Source: Phenylobacterium kunshanense
Lineage (GTDB): Bacteria; Pseudomonadota; Alphaproteobacteria; Caulobacterales; Caulobacteraceae
Direction: 5' to 3'
Length of the DNA stretch: 64,000 nucleotides
Assembly: GCF_003254525.1 (NCBI RefSeq)
Contig: NZ_QFYS01000008.1
Coordinates: 1 to 64,000 of the forward strand
Under the pieces are notes generated by a model. The model was not told the DNA's origin and did no database searches. It saw only the letters and a list, made by a program, of their open reading frames with translations. The translations under genes and the position numbers were made by a program. Positions 8,168-16,805 of this stretch are shown in pieces (positions within the stretch are counted from its first letter, which is position 1; every line of letters starts with the position of its first letter).

Positions 8168-9865
8168 ATGACGCAAGGCCCGAACCTCCAAGGACTCTCC
8201 CATCAGGCGCGTGAGGCCAAGAGCTGGCCGTTCGAACAGGCTCGCCTGCTGCTCGACCGGATCACGCGCCTGCGCCTCAACGACGCCGAGCGCGACCTGG
8301 CCGCGACGCTGTTCGCCCAGGGCAAGTTCGCCGAGGCGGTGCAGACCCTGCCGGCCCTGCAGAAGCCCGTCGTCTTCCAGTGCGGCTACGGCGCCTCGGG
8401 CCTGCCGCACCTCGGCACCTTCGGCGAGGCCACGCGGCCGACCATCGTGCGCAACGCCTTCCGGGCCCTGACGGAAGACACCATCCCGACGCAGCTCATC
8501 GTCTTCTCCGACGACATGGACGGCCTTCGGAAGATCCCGGACAACGTGCCCAACAAGGCGATGCTGGAGGAAGACCGCGACAAGCCGGTCACGTCCGTCC
8601 GCGACCCGTTCGGCGAGTACGAGAGCTTCGGGCATCACAACAACGCCCGCCTGCGCGCCTTCCTCGACAGCTTCGGCTTCGAATACACCTTCATGAGCTC
8701 GACCGAGACCTACAAGTCCGGCCGGTTCGACGAGGTGCTGCTGCGCATCCTGGCGCGGTTCGACGCCGTCCAGGCGATCATGCTGCCCACCCTGGGCGAG
8801 GAGCGCCGGGCGACCTATTCGCCGTTCCTGCCGATCAGCCCGAAGAGCGGCAAGGTGCTGCAGGCGCCGACCGTGGAGCGCAACGTCGAGAAGGGCACGA
8901 TCGTCTTCCCCGACGAGGACGGGACGCTGACCGAGGTTCCGGTCACCGGCGGCCACGTGAAGCTGCAGTGGCGCCCCGACTGGGCCGCCCGCTGGACGGC
9001 GCTGGAGGTCGACTTCGAGGCCTCGGGCAAGGACCTGGTCGACAGCGTGCGGGTCTCGAACAAGATCGTGAAGGCCCTGGGCGGCGAGCCGCCGGAGGCG
9101 TTCCACTTCGAGCTCTTCATGGACGAGAACAACCAGAAGATCTCGAAGTCCAAGGGCAACGGCCTGACGATCGAGGAGTGGCTGCGCTACGGCGCGCCCG
9201 AGAGCCTGACCTACTACATGTACCAGTCGCCGAAGTCGGCGAAGCGGCTCTACTTCGATGTGATCCCCAAGGCGACCGACGAGTACCTCCAGCAGCTCGA
9301 CGCCCTCGTCCGCAAGAAGGCGGAGGGGGACAACGCGGCCCAGCTCGACAATCCGGCCTGGCACGTCCATCGCGGCGCGCCGCCCGCCAAGGGCTCGCCC
9401 GTCAGCTTCTCGCTGCTGCTGAACCTGGTCTCGGCGGCGGACGCCTCGACCAAGGAGCTGCTGTGGGCCTTCATCGGCCGCTACATCCCGGGCGCGACGC
9501 CGGAGAGCGAGCCGCTGCTCGACAAGCTCGCGGGCTATGCGATCAACTACTACGAGGACTTCGTGAAGCCCTCGAAGACGTTCCGCGCGCCCACCGACCA
9601 GGAGCGGGCGGCGATGGAAGCGCTGGTGGGCAAGCTGAAGGCCCTGCCGGCCGGCGCCGATGCCGAGGCGATCCAGAACGAGGTGTTCGAGGTGGGCAAG
9701 GCGGCGGGCTTCGAGCCGCTGCGGGCCTGGTTCTCCGCCCTCTACGAGGTGCTGCTGGGCCAGAGCCAGGGGCCCCGCTTCGGCAGCTTCGTGGCGATCT
9801 TCGGCGTCGACCGCACTATCGAGCTGATCGAGAAGGCCCTGGCCGGAGAGCTGGTCGCCGCCTGA
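8168..9865 (+). CDS. lysK: Lysyl-tRNA synthetase, class I
   Basis: A 565-residue class I LysRS, the archaeal-type enzyme found in alphaproteobacteria in place of the class II form. The Rossmann-fold signatures are present: the HIGH-like GASGLPHLGTFGE and the KMSKS-like KISKSKGNGL. It charges tRNA-Lys with lysine in the cytoplasm. The ATG at 8168 is chosen because the family sequence begins there; the frame runs open further upstream over non-conserved, GC-rich sequence. The stop codon forms the loop of a perfect hairpin (9853-9875). Confidence 0.95.
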   Translation: MTQGPNLQGLSHQAREAKSWPFEQARLLLDRITRLRLNDAERDLAATLFAQGKFAEAVQTLPALQKPVVFQCGYGASGLPHLGTFGEATRPTIVRNAFRALTEDTIPTQLIVFSDDMDGLRKIPDNVPNKAMLEEDRDKPVTSVRDPFGEYESFGHHNNARLRAFLDSFGFEYTFMSSTETYKSGRFDEVLLRILARFDAVQAIMLPTLGEERRATYSPFLPISPKSGKVLQAPTVERNVEKGTIVFPDEDGTLTEVPVTGGHVKLQWRPDWAARWTALEVDFEASGKDLVDSVRVSNKIVKALGGEPPEAFHFELFMDENNQKISKSKGNGLTIEEWLRYGAPESLTYYMYQSPKSAKRLYFDVIPKATDEYLQQLDALVRKKAEGDNAAQLDNPAWHVHRGAPPAKGSPVSFSLLLNLVSAADASTKELLWAFIGRYIPGATPESEPLLDKLAGYAINYYEDFVKPSKTFRAPTDQERAAMEALVGKLKALPAGADAEAIQNEVFEVGKAAGFEPLRAWFSALYEVLLGQSQGPRFGSFVAIFGVDRTIELIEKALAGELVAA

Positions 9866-9875
9866 GGCGGCGACC
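9853..9875. terminator. Perfect hairpin around the lysK stop codon
   Basis: GGTCGCCGCC and GGCGGCGACC form a perfect 10-bp stem with TGA as the three-base loop; that TGA (9863-9865) is the lysK stop codon. The convergent metalloprotease gene ends at 9876, directly beside it. There is no T tract, so a bidirectional transcript-end or 3'-protecting structure is more likely than a classical terminator. Confidence 0.5.
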
Positions 9876-12305
9876 TCAGTCCTCGTCTGAGCCGATCGGC
9901 ATTCCGGGCGGCGCCTCGGGCCGGCGCTTCGGCTGGCCGAGCACGCGGACCAGTTCCTCCTTGTCCTCCAGGAGCGCCGCCAGGGTCAGCCGGTGCGCCC
10001 GGTCGGAGCCAGCGCCCGGCTGGCTCTTCAGCTTGGTGGCGAGGTCCGCCAGCCGCTGGCTGATTTCGGCCTTCGCCGCAGGTGAAACGTCGGGGCGGCG
10101 CGTGGTGGCCGCCAGCTCCAGGACCGTGCGGGTCTGCACCCGCCGCGCCACCTCGGCCAGCTTGCCGCTCGCGGGCGCGAAGGCCTGGGCGATCAGCCTG
10201 TCGGACACCTCGCCGACGCCCGGCTGGGCCGGATCGCGGCGATGCTGCTCGACCAGGCGGGCCAGCCTCGGTGGGGCAAGGATAGCGTCCAGGACCATCC
10301 CCGCTCCGACATCCGCGGCGTTGAGCGCGTCGAACACCGGCCCGCCCGCGCCGTCGAACACCTCGATCTGGTGCTGTCGGTCCGTCTCGCCCGACTGGCC
10401 GGACGAGAGATACGGGATGAGCGCCTCGGGCGTGTCCAGTTCGGCCGGCGACAGGGCCGCCAGCAGACCGGCGAGCGCGGCGCGCTGGCGGTCGGCCGGG
10501 ACGACAGCCGCCTTCATGTTGGCGTCGCCGCGGACCGCATAGCTGAAGTCCACGCCGCCCAGCACCTTGGCCGCGGCCTCGAGCTGGTAGCGGTGCAGCA
10601 GGTAGATCGGCACGTACTTGCGCCTGAGCGCCTCGGCCGCCTCGCCGGGGCGCAGCGCCTGCGGGCCGAAGCGGTCCACGGCCGCCCGGCGCACGGTCAT
10701 GACCCGGGCCAGTTCGGCCACCGGATCGGCGCCGTCGTCCCAGATCGCCGCGTTGGGTTGACCCGAGCCAATGGGACGGGCGTCCTGGTCGGCGATGTAG
10801 CGCTGGGTCTCCAGAGCCGTCTTCGCCTTCGCGGACGCATCGCCGTCGCCGTCGCCGTACAGCCAGTCGACGGTGAACCTGTCCCAGGCCCCGATCCCCA
10901 CGCCGTAGGCGTCGGAGAGGTCGATCTGCCCGCCCGTCAGCTTCACCCGCGGCGCCGGGTAGTCCATGACCGAGGCGCGGTCCTGCGACGAAGCGGCGAA
11001 GTTGTGCGCGAAGCCCAGCGAGTGGCCGACCTCGTGCGCGGAGAGCTGGCGCAGACGGGCCAGGGCCACCTGCACCGGATCGTTCGGCCCGCCCTTGCCG
11101 CTGGCGTCGGCCCCGACGAGACCTTCGAAGATCAGCATGTCCTGGCGCACGCGAAGCGAACCCAGCAGGACGGATCCCTTGACGATCTCGCCCGTGCGCG
11201 GGTCGGTGACCGCCTGGCCATAGGACCACCCCCGCGTGGCGCGGTTGACCCAATTGATGACGTTATAGCGGACGTCGAGCGGGTCGGCGCCCTCGGGCAG
11301 GACTTCCACCCGATAGGCGTCCTTGAAGCCGGCGGCCTCGAACGCATCGGCCCACCAGCGGGCGCCTTCCACCAGGGCGGTGCGCACCGGCTCGGGCGCG
11401 GCCCGGTCGACGTAGAAGACGATCGGCTTCTTCACCGGCGAGACGGCCGCCGAAGGGTCGGTCTTCTCCAGGCGGAAGCGGCGCGCGAACCGCTGGACGA
11501 TGTCCTGGTCCAGCGGCGCCGCATAGTCGAGCACGATGCCGTCGAAGGCGCCTGAACGCGGATCGAAGGCACGAGGCTGGTAGCCGGACTCGGGCAGCTT
11601 CACCAGGCTGTGGCGCACCGTCAGGGTGACCAGGCGCGGATCGGGCGCGATGTTGCGCACCTCCGGCCCCGGCGTATCCGAGACGAAGGTCTGCAGCGCC
11701 TCGAACTCGACGTTCTCAGGGAAGACCTTCACCGCCGAGGGATCGGCCATCGAGAGGTCGGTCGACAGCTTGAAGCCCGCTTCTCCGCCCTGCTTCAGCG
11801 CATCGGCGATCCCGATCACGTCGCGGGTCAGCAGGCCTGTCAGGTCGACCAGCAATCGTCCGTCGGACGTGGTCCCCTCGATCTTGCCGCTCCAGACCAC
11901 AGAGGTGGCGAAAGCCTCGCGCGCCGCGGCCTGCTCGGCGGCGGGCGCCCCGCTCGCGCGGAACCTCGGGTTTTCGAACTCGGCGACGATCCGTCCGCCG
12001 ATCCGGCGGAACGCCAGCACCTGCGTGTCGCCGAGACGCGCCCGGTCCAGACCGATCGGCGCGGACCCCAGGCCGGTCTTCAGCGCCGATACATAGAGGT
12101 AGCGGCCAGCGACGCCTTGCGCGTCCGGCGCCGGCAGGGCGACCAGCACCCGGCCCTTGGTCGCATCCACGTAGACCGGGACCAGCCCGTCCTGTCGCGC
12201 GAGGCCGGCTGTCACCTCCGGCGCCGGCGGCGCCTTCGCGGCCAGGGCAGGGCCCGCAGCCAGGAGTGTCAGCGCCGTCGCGCCCGCCAGCCAAACTCGT
12301 TTCAC
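9876..12305 (-). CDS. Secreted zinc-dependent metalloprotease (DUF5117-type)
   Basis: An 809-residue protein with a Sec signal peptide (MKRVWLAGATALTLLAAGPA, cleavage after ALA). The extended metzincin zinc motif HEVGHSLGFAH lies near residues 424-434 and is followed by VMDYPAP, consistent with a Met-turn. The N-terminal third is the conserved domain that precedes the catalytic part in this family. Predicted periplasmic or secreted endopeptidase, substrate unknown. It converges on lysK with 10 bases between stops; the 210-base gap upstream separates it from the divergent merR gene. Confidence 0.9.
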   Translation of the reverse strand: MKRVWLAGATALTLLAAGPALAAKAPPAPEVTAGLARQDGLVPVYVDATKGRVLVALPAPDAQGVAGRYLYVSALKTGLGSAPIGLDRARLGDTQVLAFRRIGGRIVAEFENPRFRASGAPAAEQAAAREAFATSVVWSGKIEGTTSDGRLLVDLTGLLTRDVIGIADALKQGGEAGFKLSTDLSMADPSAVKVFPENVEFEALQTFVSDTPGPEVRNIAPDPRLVTLTVRHSLVKLPESGYQPRAFDPRSGAFDGIVLDYAAPLDQDIVQRFARRFRLEKTDPSAAVSPVKKPIVFYVDRAAPEPVRTALVEGARWWADAFEAAGFKDAYRVEVLPEGADPLDVRYNVINWVNRATRGWSYGQAVTDPRTGEIVKGSVLLGSLRVRQDMLIFEGLVGADASGKGGPNDPVQVALARLRQLSAHEVGHSLGFAHNFAASSQDRASVMDYPAPRVKLTGGQIDLSDAYGVGIGAWDRFTVDWLYGDGDGDASAKAKTALETQRYIADQDARPIGSGQPNAAIWDDGADPVAELARVMTVRRAAVDRFGPQALRPGEAAEALRRKYVPIYLLHRYQLEAAAKVLGGVDFSYAVRGDANMKAAVVPADRQRAALAGLLAALSPAELDTPEALIPYLSSGQSGETDRQHQIEVFDGAGGPVFDALNAADVGAGMVLDAILAPPRLARLVEQHRRDPAQPGVGEVSDRLIAQAFAPASGKLAEVARRVQTRTVLELAATTRRPDVSPAAKAEISQRLADLATKLKSQPGAGSDRAHRLTLAALLEDKEELVRVLGQPKRRPEAPPGMPIGSDED

Positions 12306-12453
12306 GATGAATCCCCAGCAGCGTTCGCGCGGAGCCTATCGACGGCATGGCCCGGTAGCCAGCGATGCGGCCCCGCGCAGGGTGGCTTTTCGGAGTTGGG
12401 GAAATGTCGGTCACGCTGCGTCATGCGGCGCCCCAACGGAACGCTAGTGTCCC

Positions 12454-12469
12454 TTGACGTAAACGGAAA
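12454..12469 (+). promoter_or_regulatory. LiuR-like MerR operator overlapping a -35 element
   Basis: TTGACGTAAACGGAAA differs by one base from the TTGACGTAAACGTAAA-type site I recall for LiuR-family MerR regulators of branched-chain amino acid and fatty acid degradation. Its first six bases also serve as a consensus-like -35 box. It lies 47 bases in front of the merR gene, which lies upstream of an acyl-CoA dehydrogenase gene. Assignment is by motif and context, not tested. Confidence 0.5.
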
Positions 12470-12515
12470 CCGGACCCTAGTGTGTTATCAACGATAACCC
12501 AGGGAGGACGTCACC

Positions 12516-12980
12516 ATGGCGAGTGACCTGCGCCGGCCGGCCCGGACCTATACGATCCGGCAGCTGTGCCTCGAGTTCAAATGCACCCCGCGCGCCCTGC
12601 GCTTCTACGAAGACAAGGGCCTGCTCACGCCCGCGCGCGACGGGATGAACCGCGTCTATTCCTACCGCGACCGCGCCCGCCTCCAGCTCATCCTGCGCGG
12701 CAAGCGCGTCGGCCTGTCCCTGTGCGAGATCGGCGAGATCCTTGACCTCTACGAGGTCGACGAGAGCGGCGCCCAGCAGGCCGCCAAGAGCCTGCGCAAG
12801 TTCCGCGAGCGGATCGTCGCCCTGGAACAGCAGAAGCAGGACATCGACGACGCCATCGCCCAGCTCCAGACCGGCATCACGGTCATGGAACAGCGCCTGG
12901 CCGAGACGCGCCCCGACCTGCTGCCGCGGGCCGCCGACTACGACCAGACCATGCGCCGGCAACTCGACGGCGTCGCCTGA
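12516..12980 (+). CDS. MerR-family transcriptional regulator
   Basis: A 154-residue regulator with an N-terminal winged HTH (YTIRQLCLEFKCTPRALRFY, then EDKGLLTPARDGMNRVYSYR) and a coiled-coil dimerisation helix (about residues 95-130, FRERIVALEQQKQDIDDAI). No cysteine cluster typical of metal sensors is visible, which fits the LiuR/fatty-acid branch. SD GGGAGGA lies just upstream of ATG 12516. The next gene, 77 bases on, is an acyl-CoA dehydrogenase, a common partner. Probably binds the site at 12454-12469 and controls itself and the downstream genes (inference). Confidence 0.92.
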   Translation: MASDLRRPARTYTIRQLCLEFKCTPRALRFYEDKGLLTPARDGMNRVYSYRDRARLQLILRGKRVGLSLCEIGEILDLYEVDESGAQQAAKSLRKFRERIVALEQQKQDIDDAIAQLQTGITVMEQRLAETRPDLLPRAADYDQTMRRQLDGVA

Positions 12981-12986
12981 CTCCTG

Positions 12987-13017
12987 CGTCATGGTCGGGA
13001 CAAGCCCGGCCATGACG
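12987..13017. repeat. Intergenic hairpin element
   Basis: CGTCATGGTCGGG and CCCGGCCATGACG form a 13-bp stem (one G-U pair) around a five-base loop ACAAG. This sequence type (GTCATGGCCGGGC...) recurs between genes in Caulobacter-like and rhizobial genomes as I know them. Located between merR and the acyl-CoA dehydrogenase gene, it may attenuate transcription or stabilise mRNA ends. Confidence 0.5.
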
Positions 13018-13057
13018 GTCTAAAGGGTGTCCGATCTCATCCGATTTCGGAGCACCC

Positions 13058-14842
13058 ATGAGCTACCAGGCCCCCGTTCGGGACTACCTCTTCCTGCTGC
13101 GCGACGTGCTGCAGCTCGACCGGTACGCCAACCTTCCCGCCTTCGCCGACGCCTCGATGGACACCGTCGAGGCGATCCTGGAGGAGGCCGGCAAGTTCAC
13201 CTCGGAGGTCCTCGCACCCCTCAACGCCGTGGGCGACAAGCAGGGCTGCGTCTGGAGCCCGGACTTCAGCGTCAAGACGCCTGACGGCTTCAAGGACGCC
13301 TACGCCAAGCTGGTCGAGGGCGGCTGGCCCGCCCTCGGCTCTGACCCCGCCTATGGCGGCCAGGGCCTGCCCCACGTGGTCAACGTGGCCTTCTCCGAGA
13401 TGAGCTCGGCGGCCAACATGGCCTTCTCCATGTACCCAGGCCTGACCCACGGGGCCTATTCCGCCATCCACGTCGGCGGGACGCAGGAACAGAAGGACCT
13501 CTACCTGCCCAAGCTGGCCTCATTCCAGTGGGCCGGCACCATGAACCTGACCGAGCCGCACTGCGGCACCGACCTCGGCCTCCTGCGCACCAAAGCCGTG
13601 CCGCAGGCGGACGGCACCTACCGGATCTCGGGCCAGAAGATCTGGATTTCGGGCGGCGAGCAGGACCTGACCGAGAACATCGTCCACCTCGTCCTGGCGC
13701 GGATCGAGGGCGCGCCGGCCGGCGTACGGGGCATCAGCCTGTTCATCGTGCCGAAGTTCCTGCCGGACGCGAAGGGCAATCCCGGCCAGCGCAATTCGGT
13801 GAAGTGCCTGGGCCTGGAAGAGAAGATGGGCATCCACGGCAACGCCACCTGCGTCATCAGCCACGAGAAGTCGGTCGGTTGGCTGATCGGCGAGGAGAAC
13901 CAGGGCCTGCGCCTGATGTTCGTGATGATGAACGAGGCGCGGCTGGGCGTCGGCCTGCAAGGCATCGCCCAGGCCGAGGCGGCCTACCAGGCGGCGGCGG
14001 CCTTCGCCAAGGACCGGCTGCAGGGCCGCTCGCTCACCGGCCCGAAGAACGCCGACGGCCCGGCCGACCCGATCATCGTCCACCCCGACGTGCGGCGGAT
14101 GCTGATGGACGCCCGCGCCCTCGTCGAGGGCGGCCGCGCCTTCATGGCCTGGACCGCCCTGCACGGCGACCTGTCCCACGCCAGCCCGGACGAGGCCGTG
14201 CGACAGAAGGGGCGCGACTACATGGCCCTGATGACCCCGGTGGTGAAGGCGTTCCTCACCGACCGCGGCTTCCAGGTGTGCTCCGACGCCATGCAGGTGC
14301 ACGGCGGCTCGGGCTTTACCGAGCACTTCCCGGCCAGCCAGTATCTGCGCGACGTGCGCATCGCCCTGATCTACGAGGGCACCAACGGCGTGCAGGCCCT
14401 GGACCTCGTGGGCCGCAAGCTGGCGGCCGACGGCGGCCGGGGCGTGATGAGCTTCTTCGCCGAGCTGGACGCCTTCATCGGCGCCGAGCACGACCCGGCC
14501 CTGAAGCCCTTCACCGACGGCCTCGCCAAGGCCAAGGCCGAGCTGCAGGAGGCCACCATGTGGCTGATGCAGAACGGCCTCGCCAATCCGGACAACGCCG
14601 GCGCGGCCTCCACCGACTACCTGCAGCTCTTCGGCCTCACGGCGCTCGCCTACATGTGGGCGCTGCAGGCCGAGGCGGCGCTGAAGCACATCGCGGCGGG
14701 CGACGCCGACCCGTTCTATGCGACCAAGGTCACGATTGGTCGCTATTACGTTGAACGGATCCTGCCTGAGAGCTCCAGTCGCCTGGCGAAACTGAAGACG
14801 GGATCCGAGCTCTTGATGAAGCTCCCCGCCGAAGCCTTCTGA
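13058..14842 (+). CDS. Acyl-CoA dehydrogenase (long form with C-terminal extension)
   Basis: A 594-residue FAD enzyme of the acyl-CoA dehydrogenase superfamily, in the large subclass with an extra C-terminal domain. Motifs: MNLTEPHCGTDLGLLRTKA and ISGQKIWISGGEQDL for flavin and substrate binding, VCSDAMQVHGGSGFTEHFP, and IALIYEGTNGVQALDLVGRK, whose Glu is the expected catalytic base. It introduces a trans-2 double bond into an acyl-CoA and passes electrons to ETF. It sits between a MerR regulator and an OsmC gene (11-base gap), probably one transcription unit. Substrate unknown. Confidence 0.93.
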   Translation: MSYQAPVRDYLFLLRDVLQLDRYANLPAFADASMDTVEAILEEAGKFTSEVLAPLNAVGDKQGCVWSPDFSVKTPDGFKDAYAKLVEGGWPALGSDPAYGGQGLPHVVNVAFSEMSSAANMAFSMYPGLTHGAYSAIHVGGTQEQKDLYLPKLASFQWAGTMNLTEPHCGTDLGLLRTKAVPQADGTYRISGQKIWISGGEQDLTENIVHLVLARIEGAPAGVRGISLFIVPKFLPDAKGNPGQRNSVKCLGLEEKMGIHGNATCVISHEKSVGWLIGEENQGLRLMFVMMNEARLGVGLQGIAQAEAAYQAAAAFAKDRLQGRSLTGPKNADGPADPIIVHPDVRRMLMDARALVEGGRAFMAWTALHGDLSHASPDEAVRQKGRDYMALMTPVVKAFLTDRGFQVCSDAMQVHGGSGFTEHFPASQYLRDVRIALIYEGTNGVQALDLVGRKLAADGGRGVMSFFAELDAFIGAEHDPALKPFTDGLAKAKAELQEATMWLMQNGLANPDNAGAASTDYLQLFGLTALAYMWALQAEAALKHIAAGDADPFYATKVTIGRYYVERILPESSSRLAKLKTGSELLMKLPAEAF

Positions 14843-14853
14843 GGGAGACCGCC

Positions 14854-15327
14854 ATGGCCAGCTACCGCGCGACGATCGAATGGGCGCTGGCCGAGGCGCC
14901 CGAGGACTTCCTCAAGGGCCGCTACATGCGCGGCCACACCGTGCGGTTCGCCGAGCACGTCGTGCCCGCGACGGCCTCGGCGCACGTGGTCGGGAACAAG
15001 TGGGCCGTGCCGGGCGCGGTGGACCCCGAGGAGATGTTCGTGGCGGCGCTCTCCAACTGCCACATGCTGACCTTCCTCCATAGGGCGCGGCTAGCGGGCT
15101 TCGTGGTCGTCCGCTACCGCGACGAGGCGGTGGGGGTGATGGAGAAGACGCCCGAGGGCCGCATGGCCGTGACCCGCGTCACCCTGCATCCCGAGATCAC
15201 CTACGACGGCCGCCGCCCATCGCCGGACGAGGCCGAGCACCTCCACCACGAGGCGCACGAGGAGTGCTTCATCGCCAATTCGGTGAAGACCGAAGTGGTG
15301 GTCGAGGAGCGCGACCCGGCGATCTAG
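14854..15327 (+). CDS. OsmC-family peroxiredoxin-like protein
   Basis: A 157-residue OsmC/Ohr-type protein with both conserved redox cysteines: the one in ALSNCHMLTFLH and the one in HEECFIANSVKTEV. These proteins reduce organic hydroperoxides in the cytoplasm. [10 protein letters not shown] is visible upstream of ATG 14854. It follows the acyl-CoA dehydrogenase by 11 bases; co-expression could deal with fatty-acid-derived peroxides (inference). Confidence 0.9.
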   Translation: MASYRATIEWALAEAPEDFLKGRYMRGHTVRFAEHVVPATASAHVVGNKWAVPGAVDPEEMFVAALSNCHMLTFLHRARLAGFVVVRYRDEAVGVMEKTPEGRMAVTRVTLHPEITYDGRRPSPDEAEHLHHEAHEECFIANSVKTEVVVEERDPAI

Positions 15328-15710
15328 TTCCGCAATTGTTCTTGCGCGTGCCAGCCTGGCGCGCCATGGTGCAGCTCTGGATTGCATTGGGGGCGCACGT
15401 GGTAGGCGAACACGGCCTCGCTCCATCGTGCGGACATCCGCCCGGCGCCCGGGAATGGATGTCGATCGGCGGCAGAAGGAGGCCTCATCCGCGGTGTCAT
15501 CCCGGTTTGGGCGAAGCCCAAGACCGGGACCCAACCTTGTTCCGGGCGCCTGGGGGCCGCCAAGTGGAGCTTAGGGCCGCCATCAGCTTGCGGCCGCCCG
15601 GAGCGGGCGTCGGGTTGGGTCCCGGTCTTCGCCTGCGGCGAAACCGGGATGACACGGAAAGTGCGCGCTTCACCCCCTCCGCGCCGTGGCGAAGGTGAGA
15701 TTCCCAACGC
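15328..15710. other. Intergenic region between convergent genes
   Basis: 383 bases without a gene, between the OsmC gene (plus) and the GNAT gene (minus). The right half holds a pair of long inverted repeats (15495-15654), annotated separately. The left half (15328-15490) shows no frame with recognisable protein and no RNA gene that I can identify. Confidence 0.6.
15495..15654. repeat. Paired 42-bp inverted repeat with internal hairpins
   Basis: The left arm (15495-15536) and right arm (15613-15654) are inverted copies, identical over the outer 17 and 14 bases (starting TGTCATCCCGGTTT and ending CCCGGGATGACA-type). The central 11 bases differ, but each forms its own small stem (GGGC-TTC-GCCC in one, CGCC-TGC-GGCG in the other). 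The spacer is 76 bases. This looks like a bacterial interspersed mosaic or REP-like element, and could also end both convergent transcripts. Confidence 0.75.
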
Positions 15711-16211
15711 TCACCCCACGGCCTTGTAGTAGATCGCCGTGCCCACCAGCCCGCCCTGGGGCTTGTAAGCGTAGTCGGGGATGACGCCGGCGCGGGTCCA
15801 GCCAAGGCTTTCGTAGAGCTCGGAGGCGCCGCCCTCGGTGGCGGTGTCGAGGTTGAGGAGGGTGCGGCCGTGCTTGGCCGCCAGCTGTTCGGCCTCGCGC
15901 ATGAGCGCACGGGCGAGGCCCTGGCCGCGCGCGTCCGGGTGGACCATCAGCTTCCAGATCTCGCCCCGGAACGGCTGGTTCGGCGGGGTGTCGAGCCAGA
16001 GGGTCACGGTGCCCTGGAGCGTTCCATCCGCGAAGGCGCCCAGGACGATACGGCCCGGATCGGCCACCGCGCCCGACCAGTAGGCCGCCGCCGCGCCGGG
16101 CGGCACGGGGTCCATGAAGTGCACCGAGCCGCCGGAGGCCACCGTGGCTTCCAGGATCTGGGCGAGGCGGGGCACGTCGGCCTCAGTGAGCGGACGGATC
16201 TCAAGGGTCAT
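15711..16211 (-). CDS. GNAT-family N-acetyltransferase
   Basis: A 166-residue GNAT enzyme starting at ATG 16211, which overlaps the stop of the upstream regulator gene (ATGA). The acetyl-CoA loop is seen in IWKLMVHPDARGQGLARALM, followed by LLNLDTATEGGASELYESLG and a C-terminal YYKAVG strand, as in phosphinothricin or amino-acid N-acetyltransferases. Substrate unknown. Translational coupling with an XRE-cupin regulator suggests joint control by that regulator. Confidence 0.88.
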   Translation of the reverse strand: MTLEIRPLTEADVPRLAQILEATVASGGSVHFMDPVPPGAAAAYWSGAVADPGRIVLGAFADGTLQGTVTLWLDTPPNQPFRGEIWKLMVHPDARGQGLARALMREAEQLAAKHGRTLLNLDTATEGGASELYESLGWTRAGVIPDYAYKPQGGLVGTAIYYKAVG

Positions 16212-16774
16212 TGGCGGGCCACCGCGACGAGGTAGACGGCCGGCTCGGCGCCGGGATTGACGAAGGCGGAGTCGGCCGGCGGGCCGAAGGCGTAGGAGTC
16301 GCCGGGCGCCAGCGCCGTCGTGCGCCCGCCCTCGACGATCTCCAGCGCCCCGCCGATCAGCCACACCACCTGACGGATGAAGGCGTAGGACGAGGCAGGC
16401 AGGTCCACCCGTGCGCCGGCCGGCAGCTCCACCTGCACCAGTTCCACCGGATGGTCGCCGCGCGCGAAGACCTGGCGGCGCAGGTAGCCCGTGCCGGGGT
16501 CGCGCCAGCGGGGCTGGTCGGCGGCCGCCATCTTCCGCCCGCCGCCCGCCTCGGCGCGGGTGAGCAGGGCGGCCAGGGTCAGCTCGAAGGCGCCGGAGAG
16601 TTTCGCCAGCAGCGCCGCCGTAGGGCTGGCCTCGCCGCGCTCGACTTTGCTGATCATCGCCTTGGAGACGCCCGAGCGCGCGGCCAACTCGGCCAGGCTC
16701 CAGCCCCGGGCTTCCCGCTCCAGCCTGAGGCGCTGAGCGAGGCGCAGCGTCGTGTCGTCTTCTAAGATATCCAC
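16208..16774 (-). CDS. XRE-family regulator with C-terminal cupin domain
   Basis: A 188-residue protein from a GTG at 16774. The N-terminal HTH covers about residues 10-65 (LAELAARSGVSKAMISKVER). The C-terminal cupin covers about 110-185 (LPAGARVDLPASSY, LIGGALEIVEGGRTTALAPG, PGDSYAFGPPADSAFVNPG). Such HTH-cupin proteins sense small ligands and usually regulate their own operon. Its stop overlaps the start of the downstream acetyltransferase. A repeat suited to be its operator lies directly in front of the start. Confidence 0.92.
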   Translation of the reverse strand: MDILEDDTTLRLAQRLRLEREARGWSLAELAARSGVSKAMISKVERGEASPTAALLAKLSGAFELTLAALLTRAEAGGGRKMAAADQPRWRDPGTGYLRRQVFARGDHPVELVQVELPAGARVDLPASSYAFIRQVVWLIGGALEIVEGGRTTALAPGDSYAFGPPADSAFVNPGAEPAVYLVAVARQ

Positions 16775-16776
16775 GC

Positions 16777-16802
16777 GTCTACTATTGTGGACGCCCGTCT
16801 AC
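16777..16802 (-). promoter_or_regulatory. Putative operator of the XRE-cupin gene
   Basis: GTCTAC occurs at 16777-16782 and again at 16797-16802, 20 bp apart, with GTGGAC between them at 16787-16792. GTCTAC-TATT-GTGGAC is an inverted repeat with one mismatch, and GTGGAC-GCCC-GTCTAC a second one of the same spacing. The site abuts the GTG start, fitting autorepression. No experiment supports it. Confidence 0.4.
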
Positions 16803-16805
16803 CGG

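Noticed and set aside
15711-16364. Longer 217-residue form of the GNAT protein
   Set aside because: The extra N-terminus overlaps the XRE-cupin gene in another frame; the ATG at 16211 gives the family start and an ATGA overlap.
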